NCBI GenBank assembly: GCA_001972305.1
Contig: BDDD01000315.1
Location: 156,369-220,368 of the forward strand
Reading direction: 5' to 3'
DNA length: 64,000 nucleotides
Origin: Cephalotus follicularis
Lineage: Eukaryota; Streptophyta; Magnoliopsida; Oxalidales; Cephalotaceae
Shown: one piece after another, positions 1 through 13,200 of the stretch
Position numbering within the stretch: position 1 is the stretch's first letter
How the letters are laid out: each line of letters starts with the position of its first letter
Position numbers and translations under genes: made by a program
Notes under the pieces: generated by a model
What the model was told of the DNA's origin: nothing
Seen by the model: only the letters and a program-made list of their open reading frames with translations
Databases searched by the model: none

Positions 1-76
1 TTTTTATGACACTCACTACGCTCCCTAAGTTTTTTTATGACACTTACTAAGCTCCCTGGCATCAGCGCCAAAATTT
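1..76 (-). other. 5' internal end and primer-binding site of a minus-strand gypsy element
   Basis: Read on the minus strand, positions 70 to 51 give TGGCGCTGATGCCAGGGAGC, close to the tRNA-Asp-type primer-binding site of Tat/Athila gypsy elements. It lies six bases downstream of the LTR that ends at 77. Positions 1-57 contain two imperfect copies of a roughly 29-base unit (TATGACACTYACTAMGCTCCC). The rest of the element lies outside the window. The PBS call is from sequence; the lineage is inference. Confidence 0.55.
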
Positions 77-1886
<1,810 letters not shown>

Positions 1887-2593
1887 GGGACATACCCGTG
1901 GTTTGTGAGTTTCCCGATGTCTTCCCCGACGAGTTACCAGGTCTTCCTCCGGAGAGGGAAATAGACTTTGAGATTGAGTTGATCCCTGGTGCAGCTCCTA
2001 TATCCCTTGCTCCTTACCGTATGACACTTGTAGAGTTGAAAGAGCTAAAGGTACAGTTGAAAGACTTGTTGGATAAAGGATTTATCCGACCTAGTAGTTC
2101 TCTATGGGGTGCTCCGATCCTGTTTGTGAAGAAGAAGGATGGAGCTATGCGCTTGTGTATCGACTATAGGCAACTCAACAAGGTTACTGTGCGTAACAAG
2201 TACTCGTTGCCAAGGATCGATGACTTGTTTGATCAGTTGCGAGATGTCTGTGTGTTCTCTAAGATAGATCTTCGGTCTGGATATCACCAACTGAAGGTGA
2301 AGGAAGAGGATGTTCCAAAGACAACCTTTAGATCTCGTTATGGTCTCTATGAGTTCTCAGTTATGCCGTTTGGTTTCACCAATGCACTGGCCGCTTTCAT
2401 GGATTTGATGAATTGTGTTTTCCAACCCTTCTTGGACACCTTTGTGATGGTGTTCATAGACGACGTGATGGTATACTCGCGGAGTATGGCTGAGCACGAG
2501 GAACACCTGAGGGTTGTTTTGCAGACCTTGAGAAACCATGAGTTGTATGCTAAGCTCAGTAAGTGCTCGTTTGGGAACGCGTTCAAAGTATAA
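1887..2593 (+). pseudogene. Ty3/gypsy chromovirus reverse transcriptase fragment
   Basis: About 235 residues of pol. They start in the linker before reverse transcriptase ([20 protein letters not shown]) and continue through [43 protein letters not shown] and the catalytic FIDDVMVYS box. The wording is that of plant chromoviruses such as Tekay/Del. The fragment is cut on the left by the LTR ending at 1886; the ATG at 1877 belongs to that LTR and is not a true start. On the right it stops just after CSFGNAFKV. Protease, RNase H and integrase are absent. No frameshift lies within the piece, so truncation was by insertion or deletion rather than decay. Confidence 0.92.
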
Positions 2594-2599
2594 ATAATC

Positions 2600-3471
2600 A
2601 CTTTTCACGCCTAACTCAACGCAAATAGTTGTTTGGTAAAGGATAAAACAAATATCTTGAACAGGAAGTGATTTTGGTTTTATACTTGCTAAAATCTATT
2701 TTCTCAACACAGCTCAAGGGTGTGTTGGAAAACTGCTTATGCGGGAAGCTAAAACTGCCTTTGACAATTGGCCTCACTTGTACCTCACTTGCACACCGAT
2801 TAGCCTTCGCTGGTTCCAACCCACACCCACCTTAAGGTGGCTCGATATGCTGAATAGTTGACGTTGTTGATGTTGGTTCGGCCGTGGCGTCAGCATCATC
2901 ACCACCACTGAAGAACGAATGTCCTTCACCTTCCTCCATCTTCATATTCTAAACAATTTGTGTGGCTGTGGCGAGAGTAACAAGAAATAACAAGTACTTG
3001 TAACTTGTTGGAGAGAGAAAAAGTAGGAGGAGAAAGAAGTGAAGTGCAACAAATGCACCAAGGAATGGATGAGAGAAAGACAAACTGGGGAGTGATTTGT
3101 GTGGCTGTGGTGCTTTGGCATTTCGAAGGCTTTAGCTTCGGTTTGGATGGTGGCAATTTGGGTATTTGGGTTTAAGTTATGGTTTTGATTTTTGTTATGG
3201 ATTTTGTAGGGATTATGGTGATGGTTTAAATAATAAGTTTATTAATTAAACAAATTTATTATTGTACCAATTTCAATTGTTTTACATATTAAAAGCACTT
3301 TTAAAAAAATTAACAAAACACATACACAGTTTTTTATCTTAAAAAGTGATTTGATCATTTTATTTACCAAACGTTTTTTAAAGACACACAACACTTTTAT
3401 CTACAGCACTTTTAGTCACAGAGTTTTTAAAAGTGATTCTGCATAAAACACAGCAATACCAAACGGACACT
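2600..3471. mobile_element. Possible hAT-like non-autonomous DNA transposon
   Basis: The right end (about 3445-3471) reads ACAGCAATACCAAACGGACACT. This resembles the terminus of the small TIR element at 18160-18547 (AGCATTACCAAACAGACAC). Subterminal CACTTTT/AAAAGTG motifs recur from 3290 to 3440, as in that element. The left end is unclear; TTGTTTGGTAAAGGATAAAAC near 2621 is a weak inverted match. The interior at 2830-3160 looks genic rather than repeat-like. Boundaries and superfamily are tentative. Confidence 0.4.
2832..2945 (-). pseudogene. Possible captured gene 5' end (37-residue ORF) inside the hAT-like element
   Basis: On the minus strand a short frame starts MKMEEGEGHSFFSGG and stops at 2832-2834. 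It is preceded (2946-3100) by a CT-rich stretch that looks like a plant 5' leader. The acidic, serine- and threonine-rich sequence is not one I recognise. Non-autonomous DNA transposons do capture host exons, which would explain a leader plus start codon between repeat-like ends. It could equally be chance. No downstream exon is visible. Confidence 0.25.
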
Positions 3472-3819
3472 AAGTTGATTTTATTGTCACAAACGTATAA
3501 GCTGATTTCTCTGTCATAAATAGAATCCAAAATAATTTTTATTTCAGTAATTAGATTAAAATATAATAATTATTAATATACAATATTAAATTATATAATC
3601 AATAATGATCAATAATTTTACTAATATAAGGTATTTATAATCATTAAATTAATCATTTATTTAATAATTAAGTTATAAGCTGATGCTGATTTCATATCAA
3701 AAGCCTCGTAAGAAGCATCAATCTATTATTATGCTAATAAAAATAATTAAAATCAAATTAGGGTCTGCTTAAAAAAAAAAAAGGAAATAAATGACTTTTT
3801 ATCAAATCAAACTGAATAA

Positions 3820-3857
<38 letters not shown>

Positions 3858-4010
3858 AGGAACGGCAACTATTGATTGGATTAAAAATTCTGAGCTAGCA
3901 TTACTCAATCAACCTCTTCTAAAATCAGCACAGCACAGCACAGACCGTAGCCTTGTCATCATCTCTACAGCTCTGCTAATTATCTCAAAACAAGAAGAAG
4001 AAGAAGAGAA
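3472..4010 (+). promoter_or_regulatory. Presumed promoter and 5' UTR of the acyl-activating enzyme gene
   Basis: This AT-rich interval separates the transposon remnant from the AAE start codon. It holds two poly-A runs (3770-3783 and about 3822-3856) and a CAGCACAGCACAGCACAG stretch near 3929. A purine-rich GAAGAAGAAGAAGAG lies just before the ATG, a common plant 5' UTR feature. I see no convincing TATA box at a fixed distance, so the transcription start cannot be placed. Confidence 0.4.
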
Positions 4011-4264
4011 ATGGCATACAAAGGCCTCGATTGCATCAGCAAGAGCGATATCGAAGCTCTAGGGATACCCTCACAAGCTGCAGACAAACACCATCAGAAG
4101 CTCACAGAGATCATCCATACTTACGGGACTGACACTCCTGCCACGTGGCAAAACATCACCTCCCAAATCCTTCTCCCTCACCTTCCTTTCTCCTTTCATC
4201 AAATGCTGTACTACGGTTGCTACAAAGGTTTCGCTCCCGACCCGCCTGCTTGGTTACCCCACCC
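4011..4264 (+). other. AAE exon 1 (residues 1-84)
   Basis: The ATG follows a GAA-rich leader. The exon encodes the N-terminal region beginning [18 protein letters not shown] and ends in phase 2 at ACCC|GTATGA. The conserved AWLPHP crosses the junction into exon 2. Confidence 0.88.
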
Positions 4265-7200
4265 GTATGATTTTTCCCTCTATATTCCACTGCCTTCTCT
4301 TTTCTTTTCTCTTATTTGCTTTATATACAAGTTAATAAACTTTCTTTTTTAGAAATATACAAGTTAAGTAACGGGATTGAAAAAAACCCTTAGAACAAAA
4401 AAGGTAGAATTATCTTTTAAATTATGAGAATAAAAATATAAAAACAATTAGGAATTAGAGTAATATAATAAAAGACATATAATGAAAATTAAAACATATA
4501 AAATTTCTCAAACATTGAAAATAACAAATAAAAAATTGTAACTAGTACATCTCCATAAAATCACACAAAAAATAAATTCAATCTTCCAGAAGTCTAAAAG
4601 TTGAATTGAAGAATAGAAAAAAATTCTTAGAATAAAAAAATGTAGAATATAGTTGTTAGTAAATCAACGATGAAATTCTAGTTTTTGGTACTGAATAATA
4701 TGATATTTCGACGTAGTTTTTGTCATTAAATGTTTAAAATCATAACCGGTGATATATAATGTAATAGTACAACGTAATTTTAGTGATGTTGTTTCAGTTA
4801 TAAAAATATGGTTGACAAAACGACGTAATTTCTGTTATTAAAATGTGCCATTTGGTTTCTTCTCTGCATGTGATGTAATACTAAAATTTCATTACATAGT
4901 TCCAGTGTGGAAAATAATATCTCAAAATGCAAATTACTCTATGTGGTTCAATCTTAAAATCATAAAAATGGGCAAAATTGTTTGACAAGAAAAGAACATC
5001 AAGCAGCCTCTACAATATCTTTCACACATGCACTATGTGTGAGTTTCTTAAGTAGTTTTGTTGAATAGACTTGTTTTGCAGATCACATATTTAACTCTAT
5101 TTGTTAACATATCAAAACATTCTGTCTTCGGTTAATTTGGAAACTATATGAGTAACAAATAAACTACTTATGGCTTAAGGTGTGTATGTGTGTATATATA
5201 TATATGTGGGCTTAACCTATATACAATGTGATTGTACCTAACTTAGGTGTATAGACCCTAATTAAGTGATTTATGATTAATATTTTTCAAATTAAACCGT
5301 TGGATTTGATATTCTATCAATATAGATCACCCAAGCAAATTTTCAAGTCAATCAAATATGTATAGATGTTCTATTGAATAGACTAATTTTTTATTGCATA
5401 TGAGTAAATTATAAAATTGTTAAATTTTGTTTGTGCAAATGAAATCCTTAAAGATGTCCAATTGATATAAAAATTTGCATGCATGATTTGATATTCAAAT
5501 CCAATGCTTGGATTTAAAAATTATTAATTATAAGTCACCTAATTATGGTGAGTATGCACCTAAATTATGTACAATGTCAATGTAAATAGGTTTTTTCTCT
5601 TTCTATTTCTTTTTGCATGTGTGTGTGGTGGGTGTGCCTGTGTGTGGTTTGTGCGCTGGCGCAGACTCATGGATTTGATATAATATTAATATAAGTCACT
5701 CATGGAAATTTTGAAGTCAATCAGGTTTCTGTAAATATTCTATTGAATAGGCTAATCTTTTAGTTTATATGAGTAAATTATAGAACAATTAAACTTTTTA
5801 TGTATAAATGAAATAATTAGAGATATCCGATTTTTTTGAAAATTTTCATGAATGATCTATATTGATGGAATACTGTTAGAAGAACAGAACAAAAACAGAG
5901 AAAAGATTGACTGGATTCGAGCTCCAAGTCAGCTCCTGGGCAAAAACAAATTGATTTATTTCATTACCCTCTTTCATACACACCATGGCCTTGATTTATA
6001 ACCCAAACAACAACTAAATTTCTCTCCATTCCTAACTGATTCTAACAAACTAACAAACTAACTGAAACTAACAAACTAACTGATTCTAACATCCCAACTG
6101 ATTCTAACATCCCAACAGATCCTAATGGACTAACTCAGCAATGGTAATCCGTTAATTTGATTGACGGTTTCTTCAGTCTTTTTCCTCTCCCTGCTACTTC
6201 ATCCTCTGCAGTAACTTCTTCTTCATTAAGCTGGGTCTGCTGGTTTGTATCATTGCTACCGCCTACGAAAGACACCTTGTCCTCAAGGTGTAGAGTAGGA
6301 AAAAGGTCCTGCAACTCCCGCAAATTTTCCCAAGTTGTTTTCTCAATGAAAGCACCAATGTTAGAAGAACAGAACAAAAACAGAGAAAAGATTGACTGGA
6401 TTCGAGCTCCAAGTCAGCTCCTGGGCAAAAACAAATTGATTTATTTCATTACCCTCTTTCATACACACCATGGCCTTGATTTATAACCCAAACAACAACT
6501 AAATTTCTCTCCATTCCTAACTGATTCTAACAAACTAACAAACTAACTGAAACTAACAAACTAACTGATTCTAACATCCCAACTGATTCTAACATCCCAA
6601 CTGATCCTAATGGACTAACTCAGCAATGGTAATCCGTTAATTTGATTGACGGTTTCTTCAGTCTTTTTCCTCTCCCTGCTACTTCATCCTCTGCAGTAAC
6701 TTCTTCTTCATTAAGCTGGGTCTGCTGGTTTGTATCATTGCTACCGCCTACGAAAGACACCTTGTCCTCAAGGTGTAGAGTAGGAAAAAGGTCATATGCA
6801 CCCATTGGTAAGAGCACAGTCCAATTAGAAGTCATTTATTTCACCTCATAGAGGGATAATTCATGGTTTATTCACTTTTTTTTCCCATCTTCTCCTTCAA
6901 TTGATTAAGACTATACAACCAAGGTAGCCTCCTCTCAATCTCCAAAAATTTTCGAATGTGCCGTGGAAATAGATCTTATGTATTGGAACAAAATTGTTTT
7001 TTTTTTCCCAACTTTCCTCATGGATATATAATATTGTTATGTTCCTATTTAGTGAAACTCATGATAAATCCACTCAAATACTTAAAAAATAAAAGGAAAG
7101 GAATGCTAAAACTAAAGTATCCTCTATAATAACATTGAAAAACAGACTGTTCCAAGACTAAAACTAGATTGTCACAATTTTAAAATACTCGTCAAATAAC

Positions 7201-10200
7201 TTGCTGTCATAGTAAAGTCAACATTAATTTGACAGAATACAAAGCTCTGAATTCTGTATACTTTGTCTAAACAAGGGTTGAAACAATTTTAAAAAAAATA
7301 ATGATCGGTGAGCCTTTAGAGGAAAAATAAGGTGAAGTTTTAAAAAATTGCTGAAATAACTACCAAATAAATATGCAAGACAAACTTTATGCAACATGAA
7401 TAAGAATCATTTACCAGAATACAAACATAAGATAAACATAAATACATATATTTTATTGGTTTCATAATTATCCTTTTGCATTCATTCATTTTTTGAAGGG
7501 GGGTTCTGAGTGTTGCTTGTTTTGTTGGGCAGGGAGAGTGCAATCTTAACAAATGTTGGGCGGTTGCTAGAGAGCCGTGGAAAAGAGTTTCTGGGTTCAA
7601 AATACAAGGATCCTATTTCAAGTTTCTCTGATTTTCAGGAATATTCAGTCTTAAACCCTGAGGTAGTAGTTACTAACATCTTTAAAAGTTGATTTCATAT
7701 TTCGGCATAATTATAAATGTTGTGTCAGTTGCAAATGCTAGTTGGTCCATTTTATTTCTGCCTTAACTACGTTGGGGACTTGAGGTCTGTGGTTCACTTC
7801 CCAGCTATGCGTGTGTGTGTGTCAGTTTGAAGTTTGATCTGTAAAATTTTCCATATGTTTTAAATGGTCAGGTTTATTGGAAAACTATAATGGATGAACT
7901 ATGTGTGTCGTTTTCAATACCTCCCCAATGTATTTTACGTGAGAATACCATTGGCAATCGGCTTTCGTCTAACCCAGGTGGGCAATGGCTTCCCGGAGCA
8001 TTTGTGAATCCTGCAAGGAACTGCTTGAGTTTGAATTCTAAGAGGAAATTAAATGGCATTGCTATAAGATGGCGGGATGAAGGAGATGATTATCTGCCTG
8101 TAAAGAGTATGACATTTAAGGATTTGCGTGCAGAGGTTTGGTATGCTAGTTTTTATCGTATAAACTTAGTCCAAGAGTTATTGCCTATTATGTAACAGCT
8201 TTATTTCAAAACAATTCAAGTCTAGAAATTGGAAGTTTAGTCAAAAGATGTAGTTAAGGAGTTATTTTTTCCATTCTTTTTACTTATAATTTTTTACCAA
8301 TCACGATACGGCTGCAAATAGCTTGCTGATTGTCTCATATGGCCTATTAACATTATCCTCTATAAAAACTTTACTCTGCACAATATTTGGTCATTAGTTA
8401 TCATAATCGTTATCATGTTTAATATACTAACAGTGGGGGGATTCTTGAAGAATTCTGTTGAGCAGCCTGTTGGCATTAACAATGCATAAACATATAGGTG
8501 GGCAGTAGGCCAGTAACCGATTTAAGGGTAGGCAGACTAGTTCCATACCAGGATTTTGGGATGAGATCCTTTACTTCGTTGAATTATACGTACATTTTTT
8601 ATGGCTCAATATATGTGGTTAAAACTGATCAGATGATTATGTTCATTTTCTTATAATTCATAAATCTACCGTCTGTGGATATTATTTAATACCAAATTTC
8701 TGTTACTATAATGTGTAGGTTAATTGCATATGCACTCAATGCCTTAGGCCTGGAAAAAAGATCTGCAATTGCAATTGATATGCCAATGAATGTCAATTCT
8801 GTGTTTATCTACCTAGCTATTGTTCTGGCGGGCCACGTAGTTGTATCCATTGCTGATAGTTTTGCTGCCCCTGAAATATCAACAAGGCTTAAAATATCAG
8901 GAGCAAAAGCCATATTTACTCAGGTTATTTTTTTTTGTCGGAACTCAAATTTTCAGATTTTATGGGTATAATCGATATCACATATTTGTGCATCACGTAT
9001 ATATTTTACTATAAATATGTTTTTCCTCTCATCATCTTGTTTATTGGAGGAGATGCATTTAAACTATCTTATCAATTTTATGTTTCTGAGGACGCCACCT
9101 AGAAGTGTGCAATAGGTGTGGTTGTATATGATACTGTTGTGGGTGGCTACAAACAAGAGGTTCTGACCTACCCTTGGATGTCCGGTGCATCAAATGGGTT
9201 GAAGAATTGAAAATGCAAACTTAAGCTTAATTGAAAAGTCAGTTTAGTGTAGCTGACAATTATAATAAAGGTCTGTTAGGCATAGTAATTTGGTGGCATT
9301 CAAATTTGAAGAAGGATTGTGACCCTCAAAAACATAATGTCTTCATTAATTTCTTTTTCTCTTTCTTGTTTCCCAAGTATATTATCTTTCAATTGGTTGT
9401 CTTTCGTAAGTTCTTTGCTTACTTCTTTTACAAAAGGTCATACAGTTATAGTTCTTCCATGAGTTAGCTGGTGAGCTAAGGTGATCAAATTTCCTTTTTC
9501 AGTTTTGGACTCAAAGTTGCTTAGTCTATTGTCATTAAATTATGTGGTCCTAGCTTAATCCTCTTAATCCTTTATACTTTTTTGTTCTTTTTCAGGATCG
9601 TATTATTCGTGGTGACAAAAGTATACCCTTATACAGGTGAAGTTTTTATTATTACTCACAAGTGAGATAGTAAAATAGTATGTTATTTGTATTTGTTTAT
9701 TTATTTACTTACTTATTTATTAAATTGCAAGTTTGGGCCTAATACAATATAAGCCCATATCTATGTAAAGGCTTAACCTAAGCCTACATATATAGTTGTG
9801 ATATCCTAATAAAATTAAGAAACATTTATTATCAATAATGTGGTATTAGAGAGTCAATAAGGAGATTTAAAAAAAATTGTTAATACCTTGAACCCTAGCC
9901 GATACCGCTACCTGCCACAACAACCTAGCCGCTATCGTCACTTGCCACCACAACCTCAGTCAAAATACCTTAGCCATCACTATCCAGATTTGCCAATTGA
10001 TTTGGCCTCTTCAAAGATTCATGATATGGCCTTCTCGGTGATAAACAACGCCAAATCGATCAAGTGTCTCCAAGGAATCTACTGTTTGTCGATCGAATCA
10101 CTGTTCGTCGATCTCTCCACTGTTAGCCGATCTATTTCTTACCATAAACAGTGGATACTCTTGTGATGTGCGGGGTGTTTATGGTATTGATGAGCCTTGA

Positions 10201-13200
10201 AGCCTTTACATGGCACGGTGGTGTAGTGTGTGTGGTGTGATTGGTGCATTTGAGGTTTTGATTTGAGGAAGGAGAGATGAGGCAGTGTGATCATGAGTGA
10301 ATTGGTGTGTCTGTTTAAAGGATTTGGTGTTTGTTGATGAAGTAATATCTCAACCATTCATGATCAGTGTTTTTATTCGATTTGTTGTTGACATAAGTTG
10401 TTGACCGTGAATTTGTTGGTTTATTTGTGTTAAGTTTTGTGGTGATTTCTAGTTTTATGTGAGTGAGATATTATGTCGACTACATCAGACCATGTTACCA
10501 CCGAGACTCTCTCGGCGACTCCTAGTTCTGTTGGTACCCTACAGAGTAGTTTTCATGGTCATCATGGTATGACTAGGTTATATACTACTTTGGTGAAGTT
10601 GGATGGTATAAATTATCCAACTTGGTCTCTCGCTATATCTACATATATTGAAGCCAATAGATAGTCAAGTTGGCTTGAATTTGAGCCACCAACTAATGTT
10701 AATGTTTTGAGTGAGTGGAAGGCAACAAATGCTACTTTGAGAACTCTTGTGGGGTTGTATTACTAAGTCTATTTGCCATTTATTTATTACATGTTCTACT
10801 GTTCGTGTTATTGGGACAAATGTGATTGACTTTATTCTGGTCATAATAATGAGTTGGATGTGTGATGCTAGTTGTCTCTTTTTGAAATCAGTGAAGGTGA
10901 TTATGGTATTGCTGACTATTTTGCTAAATTTTCATCTACTTATTAGCACCTTTAGTCCTATTTTCATCATGCTCTTACTATTGCTGAGATGCTGCAGCGA
11001 GAGACTGATATGGTCTCACTTTTATTTCTTTGCGGTCTTAATTCGGCACGAAATGCATTTATACAGTAGCTCATCTCGACAGGTTCTTTACCTACTATGG
11101 ATGAGATCTATTATTGGGTAAGTCATTTCACTCCATAGATTTCGTCACCTATGATGTCTGAAAATAGTGCTATGATAGCGCGTGGTGGTCGTGGGAATGC
11201 CCGTGGCAGTGGAGTTTTGATAATCGTGTTTGTGGTCGTAGTTCAATTGGAGATGGTCATGGTATTCCTCATGGAGGAGGAAATATTAGTGATTCTCGTG
11301 GTGGGTCCAAAAATGGCCGTTTTTGTATGCATTGTCAACGTGATGGACATACTGTGGACTATTGCTATGATCTTCATCCTGCATTGCGTTGTTTGCATGT
11401 CTCTCTTGATACTACTAGTGGGTCTTCAGCTTCAGATCCTCCACTTTCTTGACAGAGTGATGATTTTGACTTTGACTCATGCTGATTATGATGAGATGAT
11501 TTGATCTCAGTACAATAGTGGTTTTTCTAGTCCTGCAGCTACATTGACACAACATACTCATCCTGAGTCAGCTTGTTTGTTATCCAGTGTTCCTCGACCT
11601 CGGGTTATTGATTCTGGTGCTACTCATCACATGACCGATGATAAACGTATTATGTCTTCTGCTTCTCCAGGTCCATCCACCACTGTTACCTTGGCTGAAG
11701 GTTCTAAATCCAAGGTGGCTTGTACAGGTTGTGTATCATTAAGTCCATTAATGTCCACACCCTTTGTTTATCATGTTCCAATTTTTCCTTATAGTTTGTT
11801 ATGTATTAGTAGTCTTACCCGTGACCTTGATTGTATTGTTTCGTTTTTTATCACTTTGTGTGTTTTTCAGGATCTGAAGACTGGCTATCGGATTGGTGGT
11901 GGGCGTGAGTCTGGTGGTCCTTATTTATTGGATTAGGATATTATATCTATTGCTGCTGCTCTTCAAGGGACAGATGATGCCAACAAAATTCATTGTCGTC
12001 TTGGTCATCCATCAGCAGATGTACTTCGTCAGCTTACTTCTCTGTCAGCATTGAGTTTTCACTTTAGTTGTGAAACGTGTCAGTTAGGTAAACATCATCA
12101 TGTGTCTTTCCCTCATCAGGATGTGAGGTGTGTTTCTCAACCATCGAGTTAGTCCCCTCAAATGTTTGGGGTCCTTGTCATAAGTCTTTATTTGGTTAAG
12201 GTACTTTGTTACTTTCATTGACGACTATAGTCGTACAACTTGGTTATACTTAATAAAAGACCGTATTGAAGTTTTTCATTCATTTTGTACTTGTTATTAA
12301 GAGATTCTTGGTCAATATGGTGAATCTGTTAAAGATTTGCGTACCAATAATGTACGTGAATATTTCTGCACTTCCCAGTTTATCCCTTTTCTTGAGTCAT
12401 GTGGAATGCTTCACCAAAGTTTGTGTGCTCACACCTTCCAACAAAATGGGGTTGCTGAGCGCAAGAATCGACATTTACTTGATGTTCGCCGTTGTTTAAT
12501 TCTTCATACAAATATGCCTAAATTCTTTTGGGGCTATGCCCTTCTCACCTCCTGTCATCTCATAAATGATCTTTCGTCCTCTGTGTTGAAAGGAGTTGTT
12601 CCTTATGCTCTTCTTCATCTGGGTCGTCCTTTCTGGTCAATTCGTCCTCAAGTATTCGGGTTTGTTTGCTTTGTTCATTTCTTGGTCCCCGGTGTTGATG
12701 CCTCCTCGTGCAGAAAAATGTTTATTTGTTGGCTATTCCCGAACTCAAAAGGGGTATGTTTGTTATAGTCCGAGTCGACGTCGAGTGTCTGTGTCTGTTA
12801 ATGTGACATTCTTTGAGGAACAGGCTTATTGCAGTACCGATCCACAACCAGAACCTTCAACGGTGACACTTACTCTTCTTCCTCCTGCTGTTTCTCAACT
12901 GGAGTCAATACCTCTGCAGGTTTACTCTTTAAGACTCCGGTCAGTTCCGGAGTCGATTGATCCACCCCAGCTGCACGACCCACCACAACTGACTGTTGTC
13001 TCCTATTCACCTGTTCTCGAGTCACTCATTGCTCACGGTACACGTTCTCATACAAGTATCCGTTATACTCTTTCAGACTTTGTTTTTTATAGTTGTCTAT
13101 CTCCAGATATGTCTGCCTTTGTGTTGTCTCTTTCTTCTGTGTCTGTGCCTAATAGTGTGTAGGAAGCTTTGGCTCATCTTGAATGGACCCGCGCTATGGA

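Larger units (their letters stand above)
4265..7532 (+). other. AAE intron 1 (3.3 kb)
   Basis: AT-rich non-coding sequence between exon 1 and exon 2. It contains a diverged direct-repeat pair (about 5303-5500 and 5668-5868) and a tandemly duplicated chromovirus 3' end (5874-6793). Open frames in it belong to the retroelement on the opposite strand. No host gene is visible inside. Confidence 0.85.
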
